From the NCBI GenBank assembly GCA_934700385.1, contig CAKUXO010000022.1, forward strand, positions 1 to 27,116: a stretch of 27,116 nt of DNA. Reading direction: 5' to 3'. Below, piece after piece: positions 1-8,890 of this stretch. A model generated the notes under the pieces. The model was not told the DNA's origin and ran no database searches. It saw only the letters and a program-made list of their open reading frames with translations. The position numbers and the translations under genes were made by a program. Origin of the DNA: an uncultured Candidatus Melainabacteria bacterium. Lineage in GTDB: Bacteria > Cyanobacteriota > Vampirovibrionia > Gastranaerophilales > Gastranaerophilaceae. Within the stretch, counting starts at the first letter, position 1. Each line of letters starts with the position of its first letter.

Positions 1-93
1 AAAAACCAAAGGAAACATTTTATTGCCTACAAGTATTGTATCTTTTTAAGGGGGCAGATTAGGTATGCCCAACCTACGGTTTTTAAGCCACCA
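1..93. other. Non-coding left edge downstream of ftsQ
   Basis: This is the 93 bases after the ftsQ stop codon (ftsQ is on the minus strand). It holds a short hairpin, GGGCA at 52-56 with TGCCC at 66-70 and a 9-nt loop, but no U-tract follows on either strand, so a terminator is not supported. A minus-strand ATG at 16-18 opens six codons to the window edge with no clear Shine-Dalgarno sequence. In many bacteria ftsA or ftsZ follows ftsQ, but nothing here is long enough to show that. Confidence 0.4.
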
Positions 94-954
94 TTACTTG
101 CTACCAGCGTCTTTTACGCCTTCAAGGCGTAAGTAGTGTGAATCTTCCCAACGAAGGTCGATGTATTTAATTTTTTGTTCAATTTTTCGTGCTTCGGGAA
201 GAATTGATGCAATCCATTTTGCTCTTTTTAGGGCGGTGTCATTAATTTCACCAAAGCGGATAAGGTATTCTTGAAGCATTATATAAACATCTTTTTGGTT
301 TCTTAAATCAACATAAACAACCTCTTGGTTTGAATATGTTTCAATTGCCCTAACGAGTTTTAAAATTTCTTCAACTTTCTTTTTATCCCAAACTTCATCA
401 ACGCCATCTTTAATTCCATAAGTTAAAAGTTTTTTAGCCTTTATTGAGGGGTTAAAAGGCAAGTAATCATGGTCAATTAAAACGCCGTCTGTTGTTAGGG
501 CGGAGTTTGGTTCTGATTCAAGATTAGGCGCAAGTAAAAACGCAGGTACTCTTTCATCTAGCACAATTACAAGGCGAGCAGGGAACCAATATCTTCTAAC
601 ATAAACTTTTTTAACAGATTGCAAAAGCAAAATGTTATTTTCAAGTTCATTTGTTTTTAACCTAAAAATTTGAGTATAGGGCAATTGCGTTTGCCTAATC
701 ATATTAACAATTTTATAGGTTGGAGTGATAAGATTTCCTTGAATTTTAATAACAGAAGGGTCTGCTTCGATTAGTTTTGTTGAATCGATATACCATTGAG
801 GAAGTTTTAAAACTTTAATTCCACAATAGCAGATTAAAACCACAAGCACCAAAGACAAAAGGACTCTGAACCTTTGCAAAAAGCGTCTTCTAGAATTCAA
901 CATTCTTTTTATTTTATTTACTTTAAGTCGTCTTTTTTGGTAAAGTAAACCCAT
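94..954 (-). CDS. ftsQ: Cell division protein FtsQ/DivIB-like, POTRA domain
   Basis: This is a bitopic inner-membrane divisome protein of 286 residues. A very basic cytoplasmic leader (about residues 7-30) is followed by one membrane segment (about 31-48, rich in L and V). A POTRA-type domain (about 67-140) then contains the FtsQ-typical stretch VRRYWFPARLVIVLDER. FtsQ-family proteins connect the early and late divisome through FtsB and FtsL. It is the last gene visible in the minus-strand operon and starts 3 nt after the ddl stop. That position, after murC-murB-ddl, is the classical dcw-cluster order and supports the call more than sequence identity does. The start ATG at 952-954 has no strong Shine-Dalgarno sequence; translation may depend on coupling to ddl. 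Confidence 0.87.
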   Translation of the reverse strand: MGLLYQKRRLKVNKIKRMLNSRRRFLQRFRVLLSLVLVVLICYCGIKVLKLPQWYIDSTKLIEADPSVIKIQGNLITPTYKIVNMIRQTQLPYTQIFRLKTNELENNILLLQSVKKVYVRRYWFPARLVIVLDERVPAFLLAPNLESEPNSALTTDGVLIDHDYLPFNPSIKAKKLLTYGIKDGVDEVWDKKKVEEILKLVRAIETYSNQEVVYVDLRNQKDVYIMLQEYLIRFGEINDTALKRAKWIASILPEARKIEQKIKYIDLRWEDSHYLRLEGVKDAGSK

Positions 955-957
955 TTT

Positions 958-1917
958 TTAGTCAAACTCCGCAGTTTTTAAAATTATATCTACTAATTCA
1001 TTGTAATTAATTCCCATAGCGTTTGCTTGGGCTGGAAGGTCTGATGTATCTGTCATTCCAGGGTTTGTATTTATTTCAAGAACATAAGGAATGTTATTAT
1101 GAACTAAAAAGTCAACCCTTGAAACCCCTCTGCAATCGCAAGTTTTATGAGATAAAAGAGCAATTTCTTTAATTTGTTTTGTTAATTCATCACTAAAATC
1201 AGCAGGCAAGATGAATTCTGTTAAGCCTTTTGTATATTTTGCTTCATAATCATACCATTCTGTTTTAGTTTTAAAGCCTAAAATTGGGGTTGCAAAAGTT
1301 TCAATTGTGCCGTCTTCTTTTTTTCTTTCTAAAACGCCAACTGTAGCAGAATCGCCAACAAGATATTCTTCAATTAGAATTTCTTTATCGCATTTTAGAG
1401 CTTCATTCATAGCATTATCTAATTCATCAATTGAATTAATTTTTGTCATACCAATAGAAGAACCCTCATTTGCAGGTTTAACAATTAAAGGGAAGTTAAG
1501 CTCTTGAACTTTTGTTTTATAGTTTTCTTTTGTAACATTTACAGATTTAATTAAAGGAATTTCTTTAATTGAAGAAAGAACCCTTTTTGTCATGATTTTA
1601 TCCATACAGATTGAGCTTGATTTAACTTTGCAGCCTGAATATGGAATGTTTAAAAATTCAAGCACACCTTGAATACAGCCATCTTCACCATATCTTCCAT
1701 GAAGAACATTAATTGCATATTCAATTTTTGTTTCAGATAAAATTGAAGCAATATTTCTATCTACATCAATTAAAGTAACATCTTTATAGCCAAGTTCGAT
1801 TAGGGCTTTGAAAACATTTTTTCCAGAGCGAAGTGAAACTTCTCTTTCATTTGAAATACCGCCACAAAGCACAGCTATTTTAGAATTTTTAGTTATTTTT
1901 TTCTCATTATGTTCCAT
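958..1917 (-). CDS. ddl: D-alanine--D-alanine ligase
   Basis: This ATP-grasp enzyme joins two D-alanines to make the D-Ala-D-Ala end of the peptidoglycan stem peptide. Its 319 residues match the family length. Visible signatures are the N-terminal SNEREVS motif (catalytic Glu at about residue 26), HGRYGEDG, the ATP-grasp segment PLIVKPANEGSSIGM, the omega-loop YDYEAKY typical of D-Ala-D-Ala (not D-Ala-D-Lac) ligases, and the Mg-binding end EINTNPGMTDTS. The start codon lies inside the last 25 nt of murB, so the two are probably translationally coupled. The cytosolic product feeds MurF-type ligation, which is not in this window. Confidence 0.95.
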   Translation of the reverse strand: MEHNEKKITKNSKIAVLCGGISNEREVSLRSGKNVFKALIELGYKDVTLIDVDRNIASILSETKIEYAINVLHGRYGEDGCIQGVLEFLNIPYSGCKVKSSSICMDKIMTKRVLSSIKEIPLIKSVNVTKENYKTKVQELNFPLIVKPANEGSSIGMTKINSIDELDNAMNEALKCDKEILIEEYLVGDSATVGVLERKKEDGTIETFATPILGFKTKTEWYDYEAKYTKGLTEFILPADFSDELTKQIKEIALLSHKTCDCRGVSRVDFLVHNNIPYVLEINTNPGMTDTSDLPAQANAMGINYNELVDIILKTAEFD

Positions 1918-2825
1918 TTTTCGTTTTCTTCCTTTGTCATTTTACCAATATAGATTATTTCCGGTTCTAATTCAACATTAAAATTTTCCTTAACTTTTGA
2001 ATAAATTTCAAAAACGATGTTTGTATAATCTATAGAAGTAGCATTTCCTTTATTAATTATAAAATTACAATGGTTTTGAAAAACCTCACAATTGCCCATT
2101 TTAAAGCCTCTTAAGCCGCATTTATCTATTAGAGCACCTGCTGAAAATTCGCAATCTTTAGGATTTTTAAAAACAGAGCCGGCATTTGGCAAGGAAAGAT
2201 TAGGCTGATTATTTTTTCTAAAGATTAAATTTTCATCCATTCTTGCTTTTATTTCTTCTTTTGGTTTCTTTTCAAGATTAAATTTTGCGCTTAATAAAAT
2301 ATATGGTTTTTCTTTTAAAATTGAATGTCTGTATGAAAATTTCATTTCATCTTTTTTTAAGGTTAAAATTTTAGCGTTTTCGACGTCATAAACCTTAGCG
2401 CTAATAAGATAATCGCTTATTGTTTGTTTATGAGCGCCCGCATTCATATAAATAGCGCCACCAAGAGAGGCTGGTATCCCGATTAAAAACTCAAACCCTG
2501 ATAAACCTTTATCTAGAGCTAATTTTGAAAGAGTTTGGGTTTTAATTCCTGCTTCAACTTCAAAATTTGAGCCGAAGTTGATGTTAGATTTAATTAAACC
2601 TGTGTAAATAATAGGATTTTTTATTCCCAAAGAAGAAAATAAAATATTAGAACCGTTGCCGATTACAATTGGGGTGTTATCTTTATATTTTTTAAAAAGA
2701 GAGATTAATTCCCCGTAGTTATCAGGCATATAGAACAGTTTTGCAACTGAATTAATTTTTAAGGTGTTAAAATTAGTCAATTGAAAATCATTATAAAATT
2801 TTATTTCATTTTGAGAGCATATCAT
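1893..2825 (-). CDS. murB: UDP-N-acetylenolpyruvoylglucosamine reductase
   Basis: This FAD enzyme reduces enolpyruvyl-UDP-GlcNAc to UDP-MurNAc with NADPH. The 310 residues comprise an FAD-binding PCMH-type N-terminal part (GNGSN at about 57-60, GIPASLGGAIYMNAGA at about 116-131) and a MurB C-terminal domain. The proton-donor serine is Ser217 in LPNAGSVFKNP, Tyr165-Arg166 corresponds to the conserved substrate-binding YR pair, and a C-terminal Glu lies in LEPEIIYIG. It starts 20 nt inside the end of murC and ends 25 nt inside ddl, so murC-murB-ddl form one overlapping coding block. MurC uses the product directly. Confidence 0.95.
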   Translation of the reverse strand: MICSQNEIKFYNDFQLTNFNTLKINSVAKLFYMPDNYGELISLFKKYKDNTPIVIGNGSNILFSSLGIKNPIIYTGLIKSNINFGSNFEVEAGIKTQTLSKLALDKGLSGFEFLIGIPASLGGAIYMNAGAHKQTISDYLISAKVYDVENAKILTLKKDEMKFSYRHSILKEKPYILLSAKFNLEKKPKEEIKARMDENLIFRKNNQPNLSLPNAGSVFKNPKDCEFSAGALIDKCGLRGFKMGNCEVFQNHCNFIINKGNATSIDYTNIVFEIYSKVKENFNVELEPEIIYIGKMTKEENEKWNIMRKK

Positions 2826-4188
2826 TAATTAATCCGCCTATTTTTGTAATGTCGCCTGCCCCAAGGGTTAAAAGTAAATCTCCTTTTTGAAGTTTTGGTG
2901 CAATTTTTTTTGCAGCTTCTTCAATTGAACCACTAATATAACTTACATTTTGAACTTTTTTTGAAATTTCTTCAACAAAATTTTTGGAATTATATGTTTC
3001 ATCAAAGCTATCACCAGCCTTAAAAACATCTAAAACAAAAAGTTCATCTATACTATTAAAACTTTCTAAAAATTCATTCCATAAGCCTTTAAGCCTTGTG
3101 TAGCGATGTGGTTGAAAGATAACCACTTTTCTTTTTTTAGTGTTTTTAATTGCTTCAAGTGTAGATTTAATTTCAGAAGGATGATGAGCATAATCATCCA
3201 CAATTGTTATATAATCTGTTTTTGCAACAATTTGAAAACGTCTTCCCATGCCGGAAAATTCGCTAAAATATTTTCCATATTCATCTAATTTAAACCCAAG
3301 GTCATCTAAAACGCTTACTATTGCTAAAGCGTTATAAACGTTGTGTTTCCCAGGGATTATCATTTTAATTGAACCTAAAAATTCATTTTTCTTATAGACA
3401 TCAAAAGAACTTTCTAATTCTTCAAAAACAATGTTTTTAGCTTGGTAAAACGCTTCTTTTTCAATTCCAAAGCTAATGAAATTTTTAAATTTACTTTGAG
3501 AGATAAATTTTTCGCACCCAAAGTTATCAACGTTATAAAAAACTTTTGAATTTTCTTTTTTAGTCATATTTTGAACAACTTTTTCAAAAGTTAAAAGAAT
3601 ATCGTCTAAACCATTTTTATAATAATCAAGGTGATCTGCTTCAAGATTATTTATTACAAGATAATTTGGAGAATATTTTTGAATTGTTCCATCTGATTCA
3701 TCAAGCTCTGCTACAAAAAATTTTGAATTTTTATCTGCTTTTGCGTTGATATTTAATTTTGGAATAATTCCCCCTATTGCATAAGATGGGTTTTCTTCCA
3801 TTCTTTCTAAAATAAAACTTAAAAGCCCAGAGGTTGTTGTTTTGCCATGCGTTCCGGCTAAACCAATGAAACAAGGGAATTTTTCAGAAATATATTTTAA
3901 ACAATCTGACCTGTGGAAAATTTCAAGCCCTCTTTTTCTAGCTTCAATTAACTCTGGGTTATCTTCTTTAATTGCAGAAGATATAACGACTTTTGGCGAG
4001 CCTTGAAGATTATTTTTATCATGCCCGATAAAAACCTTTGCGCCCAAGGAAGAAACAAGTTTTGTGTATTTGCTTTCTTGGATATCAGAACCTGAAACAC
4101 TGTAGCCTAATTGCAATAATATTTTAGCTAATGCACTTTGTCCTACACCGCCAATTGCAATAAAATAAAAGTCATTATTATTTGTCAT
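2806..4188 (-). CDS. murC: UDP-N-acetylmuramate--L-alanine ligase
   Basis: This ATP-dependent Mur ligase adds the first amino acid, L-Ala, to UDP-MurNAc. At 460 residues it is normal size. The N-terminal Rossmann-like domain has GGVGQSALAK (about 13-22), the central domain has the P-loop GTHGKTTT at 112-119, and the downstream Mur-ligase signatures NNLEADHLDYY and DDYAHHPSEI (the MurC-type DYAHHP motif) are present. The start codon directly abuts the stop of the upstream glycosyltransferase with no spacer, and the 3' end overlaps murB. It therefore probably relies on the operon promoter upstream of the glycosyltransferase. Confidence 0.96.
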   Translation of the reverse strand: MTNNNDFYFIAIGGVGQSALAKILLQLGYSVSGSDIQESKYTKLVSSLGAKVFIGHDKNNLQGSPKVVISSAIKEDNPELIEARKRGLEIFHRSDCLKYISEKFPCFIGLAGTHGKTTTSGLLSFILERMEENPSYAIGGIIPKLNINAKADKNSKFFVAELDESDGTIQKYSPNYLVINNLEADHLDYYKNGLDDILLTFEKVVQNMTKKENSKVFYNVDNFGCEKFISQSKFKNFISFGIEKEAFYQAKNIVFEELESSFDVYKKNEFLGSIKMIIPGKHNVYNALAIVSVLDDLGFKLDEYGKYFSEFSGMGRRFQIVAKTDYITIVDDYAHHPSEIKSTLEAIKNTKKRKVVIFQPHRYTRLKGLWNEFLESFNSIDELFVLDVFKAGDSFDETYNSKNFVEEISKKVQNVSYISGSIEEAAKKIAPKLQKGDLLLTLGAGDITKIGGLINDMLSK

Positions 4189-5511
4189 TTAATCTTCTTT
4201 CTTGATTATTTCATTTTCGCATTTTTCACAAACACCGTGTTGCGTTTTGCCCCAATCCATTGTTTTTTTAGTGAAAATAATTTTAAAAATGATAAACATA
4301 GCAATCGGGAACCAAATTGTAATAAAATAAATTGATGTTATTAAAGCCTCTTTAAATGCTTCCACAAAAGAAATTTTAAGATATTTTCTTAAGCTATATA
4401 TAAATCCGCAAGTAAAGAACACAGCCGTTGCGCAAACTATCGCTATTGAAGATAAAATGCAGTTTTCATATCCTTTAACAAATCTAAATGCTTGAATTAC
4501 AATTTCAGCAATTAACCAAAAAGGAAGTAGAAATTCTGTAATATAAGCAATTAAATCAAATCCGACTCTTAAAGACATATCTCTTGATGTAAAAACATCT
4601 TTTGCATATTCTAAATATCTTCTGATTGAACCTTCAACCCAGCGTCTTCTTTGACGAATTAAAGCATAAAAATCAATTACACCTTCTTCATAAACTTCAA
4701 CATCAGAACAAAAACGAATGTCCCAACCTTTAACATGAAGTCTTGTTGACATATCAAGGTCATCAACAATTGTTTCTTCATTCCAACCATTAATGCTAAT
4801 TAGAGCTTGTCTTTTAATTAATTCGCCATTTCCTCTTAATTCAACAGCGCCCCTTAAAGCGTCACGACCCTCTTGAAGATGAGAATCAAGGATGTATTCA
4901 TTATTTTGACATTTTGTAAGAAAATTTTGATTAGCGTTAATTATCACTTTTCTTGCTTGAACAGCACCAACATCAGCTGGTTCAAGTTTAGGTATCATAT
5001 TTTTAAGAAAATCAGGTTTTACTTTTGCATCAGCATCAAAAACCAAAACAGCCTCACCTTTAGCAATTTTAAAAGCGTCATTTAAAACAGCAGATTTTCC
5101 TGCAGTTGCGTCTTTTGGTCTAATTAAAACTTTGATTTTATTATGTTGAGCTTCTAATTCTTTCATAATAGAAGCAGTATTATCATCACTTCTATCATCA
5201 ATTAAGATTATTTCAAAATTTTTATAATCTAAATTTAAAATATTTAAAGCAGTTTTTTGAATAACCTCAGCTTCATTATGCGCAGGTATCATAATTGATA
5301 CAAAAGGTTGATATTCATAATTAATAATAGGGGGATTTTTTCTTAGCTTACGCTTTTTATATTTCATTACACAATACATGTAAAATGAATATAAAAACAT
5401 AAATCCTATTAAAAATATAATTGCCCATGCAGTATTAAAATAATTTTGAAAAACAATCAAAAAGGCAAGAAGCAGGGTTATTATTGTTAATAAAGCTATT
5501 CTTTCTTTCAT
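4189..5511 (-). CDS. Processive family 2 glycosyltransferase, membrane-bound
   Basis: This is a 440-residue membrane glycosyltransferase of the GT2, GT-A fold type. Two N-terminal membrane segments (about 8-24 and 26-48) are followed by the catalytic domain (about 68-300) and several C-terminal membrane segments (about 320-420). Catalytic signatures are DDRSDDN (105-111), DAD (159-161), VDDLD (249-253) and QRRRW (287-291). This D,D,D,QxxRW set is typical of processive beta-glycan synthases such as PgaC, chitin or cellulose synthase-like enzymes. The short tail carries CEKC. It is first in the murC-murB-ddl-ftsQ operon, which suggests an envelope polysaccharide role, but the sugar and acceptor cannot be read from sequence. 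Confidence 0.85.
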   Translation of the reverse strand: MKERIALLTIITLLLAFLIVFQNYFNTAWAIIFLIGFMFLYSFYMYCVMKYKKRKLRKNPPIINYEYQPFVSIMIPAHNEAEVIQKTALNILNLDYKNFEIILIDDRSDDNTASIMKELEAQHNKIKVLIRPKDATAGKSAVLNDAFKIAKGEAVLVFDADAKVKPDFLKNMIPKLEPADVGAVQARKVIINANQNFLTKCQNNEYILDSHLQEGRDALRGAVELRGNGELIKRQALISINGWNEETIVDDLDMSTRLHVKGWDIRFCSDVEVYEEGVIDFYALIRQRRRWVEGSIRRYLEYAKDVFTSRDMSLRVGFDLIAYITEFLLPFWLIAEIVIQAFRFVKGYENCILSSIAIVCATAVFFTCGFIYSLRKYLKISFVEAFKEALITSIYFITIWFPIAMFIIFKIIFTKKTMDWGKTQHGVCEKCENEIIKKED

Positions 5512-5584
5512 TGTCTTTTTCTTACAATCTCTCTATAACTAGGTTTAATTTTATCAAAAAAAATATAAAAGGCAAAACAAATTC

Positions 5585-5613
5585 TTGAATAATGATAAAA
5601 TTCTTATTAAAAT
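5585..5613 (+). promoter_or_regulatory. Promoter predicting a leaderless DUF4127 mRNA
   Basis: A -35-like TTGAAT (5585-5590) and a -10-like TAAAAT (5608-5613) are separated by exactly 17 nt. The expected start of transcription, about 7 nt after the -10 box, coincides with the ATG at 5620. The 6-nt gap is GATTTT, with no room for a Shine-Dalgarno sequence. This predicts a leaderless transcript, although the start site is not measured. Confidence 0.6.
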
Positions 5614-5619
5614 GATTTT

Positions 5620-7017
5620 ATGACTAATATAACAATAATTCCGATTGATAATCGCCCTATTTGCTATGATATAATCAATGATATCTTAGCCATTGATAAA
5701 AATATTAATGTTTCAATGCCTGATATTAAATTTCTTGGCGGTTTAAAAAAAGGCGCTTTTGTTGATGAAATTTTAAAATTTTTAGAAAATTCTTCATCAA
5801 TTGATTATTTAATTATATGCCTAGATACTTTGGCTTATGGCGGTTTAATCCCCTCAAGAAGATGTGAAGATAGCTTTTTTAAAATTAAAGAAAGAATTGA
5901 AAAATTTAAAGAAATTGCCCTTAAAAAAGCAGGTAAAATCCTTGGCTTTTCTTCTATTATGAGAATTTCAAATAACAACATTAATGAAGAAGAAAAAGCC
6001 TATTGGTCAACTTATGGTAAAAAGATTTTTGATTACTCTTATAATCTTCATAAAAATGAAGTTGAAAAAACAAATCTTGAAATTAAAAATGATATTCCAA
6101 AAGAAATTTTAGATGACTATTTAAAAACAAGGTCAAGAAATTTTGAAATTAATAAGCTATATCTTTCTTGGGCAAAAGAAGGCTTTTTTGATACTTTAAT
6201 TTTTTCAAAAGATGACTGTGCGCCTTATGGTTTTAATGTTAAAGAAGCGCTTGAGCTTGAAAAATTAGCTAAAAAAGATAACTTATCTAATGTTAAAATT
6301 AAAACAGGGGCAGATGAAATTCCTCTTTCATTAATTTCAAGAGCGCTTTGTAAAAAAAATAAATTAAAAATTAACCCGATTTTTCTTCAAGAAAAAAGTA
6401 AAAATCTAATTTCAAAATATGAAGATATTTCAATTGAAAACTGCGTTCTTTCTCAAATTGAAATGGCAGGTTGTGAGATTGATTATCTAAACCCTGACCT
6501 TAATTTTATTATTAATAATTTTAAAAATGAACAAGGTGACCACGTTTTAGGAGATGTTATTAACTCTTTTCAAGGTGAATTTCCTAATTATAAAAAATAT
6601 TTTATTGCTGATGTTAATAATGCTAATGGGGCTGATAGAGGGCTTATTGAAGAACTTTTTAAGCACTCTAGAAACGAACTTTTTTCATATTGCGGCTATA
6701 ACACATCCGCAAACACAATAGGCGCTTCACTTTTAATAGCCATTGTTAAATTTTTAGCTTTGAAAAATGGTTCTTTTAATGAACAGGCTTTTAAAAAGAT
6801 TATGTTTATAAGATTTTTAGATGACTGGGCTTACCAAGCACTCAATCGAAAAAGTGTTCAGGTTTCATCTGACTTTAAAAAAGCACTTAAAGAAAAAACA
6901 GATGAGCTTAATATTTGCGCTAAAAGAATTTCAAAATTTTTAGATTATTACCCTAAAGAGGTTAAATATAGCTTACCTTGGGATAGATCTTTTGAAATTA
7001 GAATTGAAATTTCTTAG
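5620..7017 (+). CDS. DUF4127 family protein
   Basis: This 465-residue protein matches the DUF4127 family by its opening IIPIDNRPICYD, the segment CLDTLAYGGLIPSRR (about 69-83) and the late motif RFLDDWAYQALNR. No signal peptide or membrane segment is visible, so it looks cytosolic. The biochemical role of this family is not established to my knowledge and none is assigned. It is transcribed divergently from the cell-wall operon and lies 52 nt upstream of nadE, which has its own promoter-like element, so the two need not be one operon. The start is fixed by the -10-like box 6 nt upstream rather than by a ribosome binding site. Confidence 0.8.
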   Translation: MTNITIIPIDNRPICYDIINDILAIDKNINVSMPDIKFLGGLKKGAFVDEILKFLENSSSIDYLIICLDTLAYGGLIPSRRCEDSFFKIKERIEKFKEIALKKAGKILGFSSIMRISNNNINEEEKAYWSTYGKKIFDYSYNLHKNEVEKTNLEIKNDIPKEILDDYLKTRSRNFEINKLYLSWAKEGFFDTLIFSKDDCAPYGFNVKEALELEKLAKKDNLSNVKIKTGADEIPLSLISRALCKKNKLKINPIFLQEKSKNLISKYEDISIENCVLSQIEMAGCEIDYLNPDLNFIINNFKNEQGDHVLGDVINSFQGEFPNYKKYFIADVNNANGADRGLIEELFKHSRNELFSYCGYNTSANTIGASLLIAIVKFLALKNGSFNEQAFKKIMFIRFLDDWAYQALNRKSVQVSSDFKKALKEKTDELNICAKRISKFLDYYPKEVKYSLPWDRSFEIRIEIS

Positions 7018-7054
7018 GGTTCATTTTTTCACCTCTTTTAAAAATTTTTCACTG

Positions 7055-7063
7055 TGCTAAAAT
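7055..7063 (+). promoter_or_regulatory. Extended -10 element predicting a leaderless nadE mRNA
   Basis: TGCTAAAAT at 7055-7063 is an extended -10 (TGn plus TAAAAT). It ends 6 nt before the nadE ATG at 7070, and the gap is TACTCT. No good -35 hexamer or Shine-Dalgarno sequence is visible. Spacing is identical to the elements upstream of 5620 and 21280. Confidence 0.55.
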
Positions 7064-7069
7064 TACTCT

Positions 7070-8875
7070 ATGAATAAAAAAGAACACAAAATTGCCTTAG
7101 CACAATTAAATTCAATAGTTGGAAATGTTGAATATAATAAAAATAAAGCGCTTGAATACATTAAAAAAGCAAACGATTTAGATATCGATTTAATAGTTTT
7201 TCCTGAACTATTTTTATTAGGTCATCCGATGGGCGATATCTTAGGAAGATATCCATATTGCGCCATTCAATGCCAAAAAGCGCTTGAAGAAATTAAGCAA
7301 TATGTTACAAAAACAAGGGTTTTAATAGGTTATCCTGAAATCAATAAAAATAACTTTGAAAAGCCGTTTTATAATTCAATTGCTTTTATTGAAAATCAAG
7401 AAATCAAAAAATCAATTAAAAAGTCACTTCTTCCAAACTATTCTGAACACAATGACTATCGCTATTTTGAACCATATAAAATAGATAAAAATGAAAGAAT
7501 TATTGAAATTAATGGTTTAAAATATGGCGTGATTGTTTGTGAAGACGGTTGGAATGACTTTGACTTTTTTGATAAAAAATTATATAAAAATGACCCTCTA
7601 AAAGAAATTGCACCTTTAGTTGATGTTGTTGTTTGCCCTGCTTCATCTTGCACAAGAACAAAAAAAGAACAACTAAAACACAACATGATTAGCTACTGCG
7701 CTAAAAAATATAATGTTAAATATATTTATGTAAATCAAGTTGGCGCAAACGACGAACTTGTTTATGAAGGTAGCTCAAGAATGTATGATGAAAACGGGGT
7801 TTTAGTTGCCAACGCTAAATCTTTTGAAGAAGAATTTTTCATTGTAAGTTATGAAAACGGCGGAAAAATTAATCCTCTACCAAAAGGTCTTGAAAAAACT
7901 CTTAATTCTCAAAAAGAATTTTCACTAGACCACTACCCTGATTTAGAGCGCACCTATAGGGCAATTACACTTGCAATTAAAGATTATTTTTCTAAAAATG
8001 GTTTTAAAAAAGCGGTTTTAGGGCTTTCAGGCGGATTAGATTCAACAGTTTGTGCTGTATTACTTGCTGATGCTCTTGGAAAAGAAAACGTTTTAGGGGT
8101 TTCAATGCCCTCAAAATTAACAAGCCAAGAAAGTAAAGATGACGCAGAACAATTAGCGCAAAACCTTGGAATATTTTTTAAAAAAATCACAATTAAAGAT
8201 ATGCAAGATTTAATTTGTGAAAAATTTAAAAATATGTTTGAGGACTTACCAAAAGATTGGTGTAAAAGATACACTAATTCTTACACTCAAGATAACATCC
8301 AAGCCCGTTCAAGAGCCATGATTTTATGGGGAATAGCTAATGAATATGGCGCATTACCTATTGCAACATCAGATAAATCAGAGCTTTATATGGGTTACGC
8401 TACAATTAATGGCGATATGTCGGGTGGATATGCGCCTATTTGTGATGTTGTTAAAACAAAACTTTTCTCGCTTGCAAGGTGGATGAATGAAAATCGCCCA
8501 CAAAAAAATGCAATTCCTGAAAGCATTATTTTAAAACCCCCAGGGGCAGAATTAGCGCTTGACCCTAAAACAGGTAAAACCTTGTTAGCGGAAGACGCTC
8601 TTATGCCTTATGAATTTTTAGATGAAGTCATTTGGAGAATGGAAAATCTTAATCAATCCATCAATAATATGATGAATTATGAATTTTTATATGAGAAAAA
8701 AAATAAGATAGATAATGAAACAAAAAAAGCATGGCTTTCTAAATTTGCAAAAAGAATGAACTCAGCTCTTTATAAATGGTATATCATCCCCCCAGGGCCT
8801 GTTATAGACGCTCGTTCAATTAATAAAATAGAATTTAGACAAGCAATAACATCATCAATCAATTACTTCAATTAA
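7070..8875 (+). CDS. nadE: Glutamine-dependent NAD+ synthetase
   Basis: This enzyme makes NAD+ from deamido-NAD+, ATP and glutamine. The 601 residues carry two domains. The N-terminal nitrilase-fold glutaminase has a catalytic Glu46 in VFPELFLLG, a Lys in the KKSLLPNY region, and a nucleophile Cys157 in VIVCEDGW. The C-terminal ATP-pyrophosphatase synthetase has the PP-loop GLSGGLDST at 318-326. It is therefore the two-domain glutamine-using form and not the short ammonia-dependent form. The stop is 15 nt before the OmpH-like gene, so the two are probably co-transcribed. The start ATG lies just downstream of an extended -10 box and lacks a Shine-Dalgarno sequence. Confidence 0.95.
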   Translation: MNKKEHKIALAQLNSIVGNVEYNKNKALEYIKKANDLDIDLIVFPELFLLGHPMGDILGRYPYCAIQCQKALEEIKQYVTKTRVLIGYPEINKNNFEKPFYNSIAFIENQEIKKSIKKSLLPNYSEHNDYRYFEPYKIDKNERIIEINGLKYGVIVCEDGWNDFDFFDKKLYKNDPLKEIAPLVDVVVCPASSCTRTKKEQLKHNMISYCAKKYNVKYIYVNQVGANDELVYEGSSRMYDENGVLVANAKSFEEEFFIVSYENGGKINPLPKGLEKTLNSQKEFSLDHYPDLERTYRAITLAIKDYFSKNGFKKAVLGLSGGLDSTVCAVLLADALGKENVLGVSMPSKLTSQESKDDAEQLAQNLGIFFKKITIKDMQDLICEKFKNMFEDLPKDWCKRYTNSYTQDNIQARSRAMILWGIANEYGALPIATSDKSELYMGYATINGDMSGGYAPICDVVKTKLFSLARWMNENRPQKNAIPESIILKPPGAELALDPKTGKTLLAEDALMPYEFLDEVIWRMENLNQSINNMMNYEFLYEKKNKIDNETKKAWLSKFAKRMNSALYKWYIIPPGPVIDARSINKIEFRQAITSSINYFN

Positions 8876-8890
8876 TAAAAGGAGAAAATT

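Noticed and set aside
1..18. Start of ftsA or ftsZ at the left edge
   Set aside because: Only six codons are visible, without a Shine-Dalgarno sequence, and they match neither protein's usual beginning well enough to claim.
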